Of a DNA stretch of 13,394 nt, positions 5,670-13,394 are shown one piece after another. The position numbers and the translations under genes are program-made. This stretch comes from Acidobacteriota bacterium (lineage in GTDB: Bacteria; Acidobacteriota; Blastocatellia; Pyrinomonadales; Pyrinomonadaceae), in contig QHXE01000520.1 of the NCBI GenBank assembly GCA_003222835.1, positions 1-13,394 on the forward strand. The letters are read 5' to 3'. The notes under the pieces were generated by a model. It was not told where the DNA came from. It made no database searches and worked only from the letters and a program-made list of their open reading frames with translations. Position 1 is the stretch's first letter, and each line of letters begins with the position of its first letter.

Positions 5670-7882
5670 TCAATAAGCTTCGTGAGACAATTCGACCAGA
5701 TTGACCAGAACCTCGCCTCGGCCCTTCACTGAAGTAAGCTTCTTAGATTTATCGGCGACTACCTCAGGGCGCGCAGAGTCATACCTCTTAAGATAGGACT
5801 CGACTATATCAATGTGATCGGGATTGACAATGACTCCTGGATCCTGCCTGTTCCGAGCGGCATCGTTGAAGATCGCGTCCAATTCAGGGATTGGTTGTGT
5901 TGACCAGATGATCCAGAATTTTTCGACGCCATTCTTCTCAACGAATTGATACCATTTCGATTTTGCATCAAGTGGCGGAAGTTGCACCGCTCGGTCAGCT
6001 GTCAGTTTTGGATTCACCTGATTGTCGCTAGGCAGCGGAAACAGAATGTCATATTCGTCGGCGCCATCCTTCCCCGGTCCGACATTGAGTAAATAGAGCG
6101 CGCCTGATTGTGCAGGCTGTAAATTGAACCGAAACCTCCAACCGTTGCCGAACGCGATGTCACCCGCTGACGGGAAAGTCTCGCCCAGCGGTTTCTGGTT
6201 TAGCATCTTCTGTACGGTAAGCCAGTAGGTCAATGATTGCTCCGGACCGACGGGGGCCACCGCCGGGGGCTTACTGGGCGAAGATGCTGGAGCTGTCCTT
6301 GGCCTGACCGCATACCAGATCCCAACAATCATCACTGCGACGACTGCCAGCGCCGCTGCTGCGATGATCGACATCCTCCGGTAAACCGCTGGCCCGCTCG
6401 CGATCTGAAACCTTACCGGAGCGGTGGGATTGCCGAAATCTTCCCCATAGAGGTTGAACACATGAACCCGCGCTCCCGGTCTAATTTCTGTTTCACCCAG
6501 ATCGTGGATGTAGTCTGACCATCTGGAGAGTTGTCCAAGATCATCGGCTACGCGATTCGAAAGCAGGATGTGGCCGGGTTCGCAATACTCCATAATGCGT
6601 TGAGCCATGCTAATGCCGCCGCCCGCGACATTCATGTTGGTATTGATATCGGCGACACGATAGACCGGGCCACTGTGCACGCCCATCCGCACCATGATAT
6701 CGGGCCGGTTCCGCAACGCCCGGCTAATGTCGATCGCGCATCTGACAGGAGCTTCAGGATCGCCAAAGAAGACCAGAGCCATTCCGTCGCCCGTCGGCAA
6801 GCGAACAAGATTCTTGCCTGCCCGGCGATATTCAGGAGCGTCGAGAACAACCTGCTGAAGCTCGCCTAAGCGCGTCTTTTGTTGATCCATCAAAAGCTGT
6901 GAGTAGCCTACTACGTTCACAATCAGGACGTGCGCGGTCTCCAGCGTCAGGGTTACCGACTCTTCGCTCGCTCGCGCCCTCGCGGCTTTAAGATTCGATC
7001 CTGATTCATCTTGTTCATCATCGCCCAGTAAGGCATTCGATAGTAGATCTCCAAAATCTCGGGCGCGCTTGAAACGCTGTTTCGGTTCGAAAGATAAGGA
7101 TCTGAGAATAAGTTCCTCGGCTGCTTTTGGAAGGCTTGGCCGCAAATCCGCGGGTTTCACCCGAACCCCGGATCGTTGCAGCTCGAGTAGCTGATAACAC
7201 TGGCGGTCGTCAGCGGCAGCGCGCTCAGTTGCTCGGGTGACATATAAGCAACTGTGCCGACAGCCAAATCTTTGGTGGAGCCTGAGGAAACAAGAGAGTC
7301 CTTGACCCTGGCCACGCCAAAATCAATTATCTTGACTTGTTCGTCGTCGCCTATGAGATTCTCCAGCATTACATTATCCGGTTTCAGGTCGCGATGAAGA
7401 ATCCCACATTCGTGTGCGGCCGTCAGCGCCCGACCCATCTGAGCGATAATCTTGGCGGCCTGCTGGAACCGCATTCCCTCGGGCGTGATCAGAGCCCGCA
7501 GCGGGATGCCGTTGACGTATTGCATGACGATGTAAGGTTGCCCATTTTCCGTCACGCCCGAGTCGAATACGCCCACAATGTTTGGATGATTGATTCGCGT
7601 GAGCGCTTCGATTTCGTGCTTGAATTTTCTTGCGCTCCACTCGTTTTGTGTTTCGTCATCGCGCAGCACCTTAACCACGACCTTGCGCGAGATCATCTTC
7701 TGGTCCGAAGCCAGATAGACTGCGCCAAAGCCCCCCTGTCCCAACTTTCGCTCGATGAGATAGCGGCCTTCGAGAAGCACGCCGATTAACTTGTCGTTTG
7801 GGTCATCCTTGCGGGGCGCGGTCTCAGCAGGCACGTCCGTGCGGATCGTATCTCTACCCAAGTTGTCTTCCAGATATTCCAC
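5670..7882 (-). pseudogene. Ser/Thr kinase / class III cyclase-like / TM / DUF4384 gene, broken by internal deletion
   Basis: The first frame starts at GTG 7882 (no clear Shine-Dalgarno; a TGA lies a little upstream). It encodes a Hanks-type kinase: P-loop GQGGFGAVYLA (48-58), Lys71, Glu90, HRDLKPDN (163-170), DFG (187-189), activation loop and MSPEQ (214-218). It makes sense up to LTTAS (7201) and ends at a TGA at 7157. The next frame takes over at about 7196 with YQLLELQRSGVRVKPADLRP and the end of the C-lobe (LILRSLSFEPKQRFKRARDFG). The missing DxYSxGVxxYEM...GRRPF segment (subdomains IX-X, about 24 residues) implies a loss near 70 bp (3n+1). Then follow a class III cyclase-like domain (first metal Asp replaced by Asn in IVNVVGYS, TGDG kept, Asn of NxxxR replaced by Ser in GISMAQR), a membrane helix (MSIIAAAALAVVAVMIVGIW) and an extracytoplasmic DUF4384 domain to the TGA at 5670. 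The downstream part could start at GTG 7160 and be made separately. The caspase gene ends 43 bp upstream. Confidence 0.82.
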
Positions 7883-7925
7883 GTCGTTATTAATCCAACT
7901 GTAAACTTTTCATTTTACATCCGGC

Positions 7926-10900
7926 CTAATGAGTATTGGCATTGGCTACCCGCGCTATGATGACGTTTTGTGCGCCGCCTTTGCGAGTGTAGAAGACTCT
8001 TGGCCGCTGCACTTTTTGCTCGTCGGGCTCATCCTCGACCAGTTCCTTGCTCGCCCTATTTCGCTCTCTTCTTATTTGCGGCACGCGCTCGGTGGCGTAT
8101 GCGAACCACTCCGGAAGCAGTACTTGGCCATCACGGTCAATATCCGCGAGACCCGATTTTATTCCTTCCTCGACCAGAGCGACAGCCAGATAGCTGTGTT
8201 TATACTTTTCCGACTCGAACGCATACTCGTCACTTCGGGAAGCAGTGAGAATGTACATACCTTTCTCGTAGGCCAATTGCGCCAATCCGCGGGTGTTCAT
8301 CGGACCCTGTCGTTCCTCGTCGGCTTTCAAAGCCTGACCAGACTTGCAGGCGTCAATCAGCAACAATAGTTGGTCAACATCTAAAAGTCTTAGCGTCTCT
8401 TCCAGCTCTCTATCTGAGATGCTATGGGCCACGATCTTTTCTAATTCTTCCGCTTTCAATCTGCCGCGCGATCCTTGATAGCCAAGATCGTGTGGAATCA
8501 GATAAAAGCGATCCTGTTCGGCAGTGCCATGCCCGGAAAAGTAAATTATAACAGCGTCTTCCGGTTGTGCCGGACTGATTTTTGCGAGTATGGGAGGCGA
8601 CTTCGGTGGTAGAGGGCCGACGTCGATACCTGCCAATCGTTTCAGCGCTAATAGGATGTTGGCTTTGGTGGCTTCTGCGTTAAGTAGGGATATCGTTACG
8701 ACGGGACTGTAGCGCCCGATCTGCTCTTGTTGATTCTTCAGTTGGGCGCTCATTTCCACGGCATCGGCGGCTGGATAATGAAGATTGAACTGCGAGTTTT
8801 CATATTGCTCCACGCCAACGGAGAGCACATAAGCAGTGCCTGTGCGTTTGAGATTGTCCGTGCCAGTCAGTGACAGGCCGGCGTCCGCGCTCTTAATATT
8901 GTCATTATTGAAAGCGTAGGCCGAGAGCCGATTTTCTCCCGCGACAACTTGTATTGGAACTTCGAGTGTCCGGTGACTCGATCCATTCAACACATCATCG
9001 GGCCACATATAGATCAACAAACCGTTGCGGAACAGCCGCACGTCTCGAGCCCCGCTTCCGGCTGCGTGTTCTTTATCCGGTAAGGCACCCGTGATTTCGA
9101 GCTTGATCTTGACGCCGCGAGTGCTAATCCTGCTCTCATTGCTGCCGCTGAGCGTCATGCTGATTTGTGGCTGCCGGCGATCTTTCTGCGTAATCTCTTG
9201 CGGCGCTTTGGGTCCTTTGCCCGCGAAAATATCTGCGAGCAGACCGGGATAGTAAAACTCATTGAAATAGGCCTCGACCGGCAGCGAGTTGAAAGTATCT
9301 CCTCCGAAACGCCAAAGCAGTAAGTTCCACGACAGAGGAGATCCGTCGAAAAGACCATCAGGTATGGCTACCAACCAATCATCACTGTTAGCCACCGGGA
9401 CAAGTGTGGCCATCAATGTTCCGGTTGTGGTCCAGACTCTCATGCTGCCATCCTCACTGGCAGAGATGATCCAGCGTCCGTCGTTGCTGAAGGCGACGCC
9501 ATTTACTTTCTCGGACGCGCCCCTCAACACGTGCATCTCGTTTCCTGATTTCACGTCCCAAATCTTCACGCTGCGATCGCTGCTGGCTGAAGCCAGTAAC
9601 TGACCGTCCGGACTGAATGCGACTTTGAGGACCTCGTCGCTATGTCCGCTCAACGTTTGTAATGGAACACCAGTTGAGAACTCCCAAAGTCTTACGCTCT
9701 TGTCGCCGTTAGCCGCAGCCAATAGTTTTCCATCGGAACTCAGTGCCAGCGAATTGATCTCGGCGCCGAGATTGTCAAGAGTTCTGACGACCGTTCCCGA
9801 CTTCAAGTTCCAAACCCGCACCGTCTTGTCTCTGCCCGCGGATGCAATTAGTTGCCCATCGGCGCTGAAGACCACGCTCGTGATCTCTTCTGCGGGTCCC
9901 GTCAAGCTGCGCGGGCGCTTAGTATCGAGATCCCATATCTCCACCGTCTGCTGCATGCCGGCGGATGCGAGAAACTGCCCATCAGGGCTGAAGGCGACAA
10001 TATTTATGCCCTTCGGACTAGACGGTAGATTGAAAGCCAGACGCCCGGTGACCATGTCCCAGACTTTCACTTCTCCACTCGCGCTTCCTGACGCCAGGAG
10101 ATGACCGTCCGGGCTAAAGCTAATCGTGTTCACGAATCCCATATGGCCCGAGAGGCGGGGCAACTCTCGTCCCGTCGCCACCTGCCACAATCTGATGCTG
10201 GAATCATTTGCTGCCGACGCGAACCAACGTCCGTCGCGGCTGAAGTCAACGGCGTTGAAAGCGGTGGAATGGCTTTCCAAAGTGCGAGTATCTTCACCAC
10301 CGGTTAGCTTTCGAAGATTGACAACTCGGTCACCTGCGCCCAAGGCCACGGTGTCAGCGCTGGGACTGAAAGCAGCGAACACCAGTTGCTCGGCGTTCGC
10401 GTCGCCGGGAATCGCGCGGCTTTCTTTTCCTGTGTTTGTATTCCAAAACTCGATCCCGCCGTCCCGGTGCGCCGAAATCAGCGCACCACTGGAACCAAAT
10501 GCGACCGCGATGACGCTCGACATATTGTGCTTCATGCTAGAACGTTCGTGGTCTGATCCACTGGGCCACAGGCAAACAGTTCCGTCAGAGCTTCCCGAGG
10601 CGAGCCAAATGCCGTCAGAGCTAAAAGCAAGTGCGGTAATTTTTCCAGTTTGTTTTCGCAGAGTGCGGACAATTCGCCAATTACTGGTATCCCATAATTT
10701 CACAGTTGTGTCGGCGCTGCCTGAAGCGAGCAACTTGCCGTCACCACTGAAGGCCAGCGCCATCACTCGATCGGTGTGATCGTTCAGCGTCCTTATCTCT
10801 TTGCCGTTCGTGAGATCCCAAATCTTGATCGTCTTATCCGCGCCACCTGAAGCCAGCCAGCGATTGTCGAAGCTAAACGCCAGCGCTTCAATAGAAGATG

Positions 10901-11330
10901 TATGGCCCGGCAGAGAATATAGCTCGCGCCCCGTGGCAGTGTCCCAGACTTTCACTGTTCGATCGCTGCTACCCGAAGCAAGCCACTGTCCGTTAAGGCT
11001 GGCGGCCAATGATTTGATGTACCCGGTATGGCCAGTTAGCGCACGAAGTTCACGGCCGGAAGCAACCTGCCAAATTTTGATGGCGTTGTCAGATCCTCCC
11101 GAGGCCAGCCAGCTACCGTCAGGTCCGAAGGCCGAACAATTAACACCCTTGGAATGCCCGGTTTGCAACACAAGCTCCGGGCGCTTCCTATCGCTTTCGT
11201 TGAGCGAGCCAGAGTTCCAGGGTCTCGCGAGCGTCACAAAACTGAGGAACCCAACACTCAGGAAGACGGATACGCCTAAAGCAACGGCCACCATTCTTCT
11301 CCGGCGTGTTTTGGTGAATCCTGAAATCAT
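7926..11330 (-). CDS. Membrane-anchored WD40 (14 repeats) caspase-like protease
   Basis: 1134 residues from the ATG at 11330, chosen because a positive RRRR (9-12) and a membrane segment (13-35) follow at once; a TTG at 11396 would add 22 residues. Neither start has a clear Shine-Dalgarno. Residues 53-640 hold 14 WD40 repeats, each ending in motifs such as IKIWDL or VKVWDM; repeat 7 lacks the Trp (VNLRKL). Fourteen repeats fit two seven-bladed propellers. A linker with an Ig-like beta part (about 715-820) precedes a C14-type caspase domain (830-1110). The catalytic pair is intact: His934 in YFSGHG, Cys995 in LLLIDACKSG. Near the end DIDRDGQVLLPE (from 1063) is a canonical EF-hand calcium loop, as in calcium-dependent orthocaspases. 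The fusion suggests a propeller sensor that controls a Lys/Arg- or Asp-directed peptidase; specificity is unknown. If the N-terminus is a signal anchor, the protease is periplasmic. It lies 55 bp after the DUF4214 gene and 43 bp before the kinase. Confidence 0.93.
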   Translation of the reverse strand: MISGFTKTRRRRMVAVALGVSVFLSVGFLSFVTLARPWNSGSLNESDRKRPELVLQTGHSKGVNCSAFGPDGSWLASGGSDNAIKIWQVASGRELRALTGHTGYIKSLAASLNGQWLASGSSDRTVKVWDTATGRELYSLPGHTSSIEALAFSFDNRWLASGGADKTIKIWDLTNGKEIRTLNDHTDRVMALAFSGDGKLLASGSADTTVKLWDTSNWRIVRTLRKQTGKITALAFSSDGIWLASGSSDGTVCLWPSGSDHERSSMKHNMSSVIAVAFGSSGALISAHRDGGIEFWNTNTGKESRAIPGDANAEQLVFAAFSPSADTVALGAGDRVVNLRKLTGGEDTRTLESHSTAFNAVDFSRDGRWFASAANDSSIRLWQVATGRELPRLSGHMGFVNTISFSPDGHLLASGSASGEVKVWDMVTGRLAFNLPSSPKGINIVAFSPDGQFLASAGMQQTVEIWDLDTKRPRSLTGPAEEITSVVFSADGQLIASAGRDKTVRVWNLKSGTVVRTLDNLGAEINSLALSSDGKLLAAANGDKSVRLWEFSTGVPLQTLSGHSDEVLKVAFSPDGQLLASASSDRSVKIWDVKSGNEMHVLRGASEKVNGVAFSNDGRWIISASEDGSMRVWTTTGTLMATLVPVANSDDWLVAIPDGLFDGSPLSWNLLLWRFGGDTFNSLPVEAYFNEFYYPGLLADIFAGKGPKAPQEITQKDRRQPQISMTLSGSNESRISTRGVKIKLEITGALPDKEHAAGSGARDVRLFRNGLLIYMWPDDVLNGSSHRTLEVPIQVVAGENRLSAYAFNNDNIKSADAGLSLTGTDNLKRTGTAYVLSVGVEQYENSQFNLHYPAADAVEMSAQLKNQQEQIGRYSPVVTISLLNAEATKANILLALKRLAGIDVGPLPPKSPPILAKISPAQPEDAVIIYFSGHGTAEQDRFYLIPHDLGYQGSRGRLKAEELEKIVAHSISDRELEETLRLLDVDQLLLLIDACKSGQALKADEERQGPMNTRGLAQLAYEKGMYILTASRSDEYAFESEKYKHSYLAVALVEEGIKSGLADIDRDGQVLLPEWFAYATERVPQIRRERNRASKELVEDEPDEQKVQRPRVFYTRKGGAQNVIIARVANANTH

Positions 11331-11385
11331 ATTGGTTAGTACTATGCCGAATCCTCGCCAGGTCAGAACCGCTGGTAGCGATCTT

Positions 11386-13394
11386 TCACGGTCCAAATCG
11401 CTGACGATACTCGACGGAGTTAATGAACGCCTTCACCATCTCCGCACTCACAAAGTTGCCATTGAACTGATTCAGCTTCGTCAACCAGAAATCGTATCCT
11501 GTGTAGTCAGTATCCTGCGGATCGTTGGGATTTCGTCGCAGATAACCAATGTACTGCATCAGCACAAACGCGCGGTTGAATTCCTGAGAGTTCAGGGTCG
11601 CGTTCTCAGCCACGTCGCGCAACGCCCGCCCTCGCGCCGCCGCGTCGCTGGTGTTAGTCGCCGAACCAAACTCCGCAATCGCTGCGTTGCGATCAGTCGT
11701 CGAAGGCGTCACGCCGGCATTCAAGAACAACTGATTCACAAAGTCCGTCGGCGTCATCGATGTCAAATACGCCGACGTGAACCGCGAGCGCTGCACAAAC
11801 TCCAACGCAAAAGCCTGCTTGTTATTCTCCAACTGCTGTTGCCAGTTCCCGACGTTCACCACTACTCCTTGGCCAATCTCCTGCGTGTCCTTCAGAAATT
11901 CATTGAGACGCACGACGGGCACCGAAATTTGATGCGGGCCGCCAAAGGTCGACGGGCCGTTAGCGTCGCCGTATGCCGCCTTGTAGAGGCGCTCCACCAG
12001 ATAACCGGTCTGTTGAAATTCAATCGACAGAAAGTACGCCGCCGAAACGTTGATGCGTTTCAGTTGAATGCATGCTTGATCGCTGCCGCAGGATGTAATC
12101 TCATTGGTCCAGAAAGCCAAGCCGCTCGGATCCGGCTCACGACTGAGAAAGTCGATGTAGTGAATGCGCACGAAAACACCTGCCTGATCGATAGGGTTGG
12201 CTCCGGTCGTGGTTTCATTATCGGTGATGGAAATCGTGGCCGTGCTCGGCGAACCGAGGGTTATTCCGGTGGGATTGCTGAGGGTGATGGTGAAGTTTTC
12301 AGTTCCTTCGGCGTACGAATCATCGATGATCGGAACCAGAATTTGCTTGGAAGTGTCACCGGCGGCGAACCGCAACGTCCCCAGGGTCGTCTCGTAATCG
12401 CAACGCGCGGAGGCCTGCCCGGTGACTTGACTGCATTGATTCAAGCCCGCACCGTCGCTGGTTGCGTAGTCAACGGTGAATGCGCCGGAGGCGCTTCCCG
12501 TACGCGTCACGGTTATGGGCAGGCTCCCGATGCTTTCCGCAGTGGAATAAGTGGCCGCGCTGAATTGCACGGCGGGTGTTGGTGTTGGCGTTGGTGTTGG
12601 TGTAGGTGTCGGTGTAGGTGTCGGTGTGGCCGCGCTCACCGAAAAGCAAGAGGAGAACTCTGACGTATTGCCGTCCGCGTCGGTCGCCGTGCAATTAATG
12701 ACGCCGCTGGATACTCCGATCGGAAAGTCAAATGGAAAACTGAAGGTAGCATTGCCATTTATATCTGTCGGGCCAACACCCGGGAGCTTTCCGAATGCCA
12801 ATGGAACAGTGGCCTCCTCGTTATTCGTGCACTGGGCATCAGCACTGAAATACCAGTGGACGGTGAACGTGGAATTTGGCGTGCTGTTGAGCGTGCCATT
12901 TATCGTGAGTGACTCTGCCCCAATCGGATCGGGGACGGTCTGGTTCCCTTCGAGGGAATTTGAACCGGATATAATTGGAGGTCGAGGAATCCGTACGGCA
13001 GAAGTGAGCACCGGAAAATTCTGCAGGTTGTTTGGGCCGGTGTCCAGGTCTTTGTTGTCATTGGGTGTAATGCCGGCGTTGCCGAGGTCGATGCCCAGGC
13101 CTTCGTTGCCGTAAATCTCGTTTTCGGTGATCTGAATTTTCAGACCAGGAGAGTCGCTGGTATTCGGCGGGTTCGTTAAGCGTACGCCCGCGCCGTGATC
13201 GAAGGCGATGCGGTTTTGAAAGATTCTGTCGGCCGTGGCGTTGGCTGGTACGACGATCCCGGCGTTGGTATCAAAGAAGGCCGAGGTTCCGTTTCCCAGA
13301 TGACCATTACCCGTGAAGTCGGTGCCGATGTAATTACCCTGGATCAAGTTCTGAATCGTCGTGGCTCTGAGCGTTGCTCCCACGTCTATTCCAG
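11386..13394 (-). CDS. Secreted beta-helix / Calx-beta / DUF4214 protein, C-terminal part (cut by right edge)
   Basis: The frame is open from the right edge to the TGA at 11386; about 669 residues are visible. A GTG at 13383 is internal (the edge reads GIDVGATLRA, continuous with the repeat), so the true start is outside. The first 130 residues are right-handed beta-helix repeats (NLIQGNYIGTD, ITENEIYGNEGLGIDLG). A beta-sandwich with Cys pairs (about 150-250) follows, then a nine-fold Thr-Pro linker, a Calx-beta domain (about 271-370, ending SPSTATISITDNE), and DUF4214 modules (about 385-660; FVRIHYIDFLSREPDPSGLAFW is the signature). Calx-beta binds calcium in characterised relatives. DUF4214 occurs at the C-termini of large bacterial surface proteins. 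The protein is probably exported and bound to the cell surface or matrix. Whether it belongs to the caspase/kinase group is unclear; the 55-bp gap allows co-transcription. Confidence 0.9.
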   Translation of the reverse strand, partial: GIDVGATLRATTIQNLIQGNYIGTDFTGNGHLGNGTSAFFDTNAGIVVPANATADRIFQNRIAFDHGAGVRLTNPPNTSDSPGLKIQITENEIYGNEGLGIDLGNAGITPNDNKDLDTGPNNLQNFPVLTSAVRIPRPPIISGSNSLEGNQTVPDPIGAESLTINGTLNSTPNSTFTVHWYFSADAQCTNNEEATVPLAFGKLPGVGPTDINGNATFSFPFDFPIGVSSGVINCTATDADGNTSEFSSCFSVSAATPTPTPTPTPTPTPTPTPAVQFSAATYSTAESIGSLPITVTRTGSASGAFTVDYATSDGAGLNQCSQVTGQASARCDYETTLGTLRFAAGDTSKQILVPIIDDSYAEGTENFTITLSNPTGITLGSPSTATISITDNETTTGANPIDQAGVFVRIHYIDFLSREPDPSGLAFWTNEITSCGSDQACIQLKRINVSAAYFLSIEFQQTGYLVERLYKAAYGDANGPSTFGGPHQISVPVVRLNEFLKDTQEIGQGVVVNVGNWQQQLENNKQAFALEFVQRSRFTSAYLTSMTPTDFVNQLFLNAGVTPSTTDRNAAIAEFGSATNTSDAAARGRALRDVAENATLNSQEFNRAFVLMQYIGYLRRNPNDPQDTDYTGYDFWLTKLNQFNGNFVSAEMVKAFINSVEYRQRFGP
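12575..12628 (-). repeat. Hexamer tandem repeat coding for a Thr-Pro linker
   Basis: Nine tandem units of a degenerate 6-bp repeat (ACACCN-type on the minus strand, seen as GGTGTT, GGCGTT, GGTGTA and GGTGTC on the plus strand) encode nine Thr-Pro dipeptides between the beta-sandwich and the Calx-beta domain. The unit length is a multiple of three, so gain or loss of units would change linker length without shifting the frame. Such linkers are common in secreted multidomain proteins. Confidence 0.85.

Noticed and set aside
9300..11160. Repeated segments of similar sequence in the caspase gene as a DNA repeat array
   Set aside because: The periodicity comes from WD40 repeats in the protein; the DNA units diverge as expected for coding repeats.
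12575..12628. CRISPR-like or regulatory tandem repeat
   Set aside because: It is a degenerate hexamer array in frame with, and fully explained by, a Thr-Pro linker in the surface protein.
10801..12663. A 620-codon open frame on the plus strand
   Set aside because: It is antisense to the WD40-caspase and DUF4214 genes and spans both. Its translation has no recognisable domain, while the minus strand encodes clear WD40, Calx-beta and DUF4214 motifs.

Overview
The window reads as part of the genome of a Gram-negative soil-type bacterium, most likely an acidobacterium of the Blastocatellia/Pyrinomonadales kind. This is inferred from family recognition, not from a marker gene. The support is the mix of families: a Ser/Thr kinase fused to a class III cyclase-like domain and a DUF4384 domain, secreted DUF4384 proteins, PEGA plus formylglycine-enzyme-like (FGE) proteins, WD40-caspase fusions, and Calx-beta/DUF4214 surface proteins. 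No rRNA, tRNA, CRISPR array, transposase or phage gene was seen.

Every gene I accept is on the minus strand, so transcription runs from right to left. In that order: (1) the 3' part of a secreted beta-helix/Calx-beta/DUF4214 protein (11386-13394, cut by the right edge); (2) a membrane-anchored protein with 14 WD40 repeats and a caspase-like protease domain (7926-11330); (3) a kinase/cyclase-like/TM/DUF4384 gene that is broken by an apparent internal deletion (5670-7882); (4) a secreted DUF4384 protein (4684-5568); (5) a 364-bp gap with a candidate promoter; (6) a TM/PEGA/FGE-like protein (3081-4319); (7) a second secreted DUF4384 gene, also frameshifted (2249-2972); (8) a 317-bp gap filled largely by a paired palindromic repeat; (9) an FHA/TM/Ig-like/degenerate lytic-transglycosylase protein (324-1931); (10) the start of a second FHA protein (1-307, cut by the left edge). 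Short gaps suggest one or a few operons: 16 bp between the two FHA genes, about 43 bp between the caspase and the kinase, and 55 bp between the DUF4214 gene and the caspase.

As a working hypothesis the genes form an envelope-spanning phospho-signalling cassette. The kinase and FHA domains (phosphothreonine readers) would be cytoplasmic. Across the membrane lie three DUF4384 modules, PEGA/FGE-like and Ig/pseudo-transglycosylase ectodomains, and possibly the WD40-caspase. Several enzyme-like domains look catalytically dead: the cyclase-like domain lacks one metal Asp and the Asn of the NxxxR pair, the transglycosylase-like domain has Arg where the catalytic Glu should be, and the FGE-like domain lacks the Cys pair. 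By contrast, the caspase His/Cys pair is intact.

Two families of paired palindromes (REPIN-like) occupy the intergenic gaps. One family sits in matching positions directly upstream of both DUF4384 genes. Two genes, the kinase and the distal DUF4384 gene, look as if each lost roughly 70 bp internally with a change of frame. This is either real decay or an assembly fault, and it should be settled before any functional claim about the kinase.
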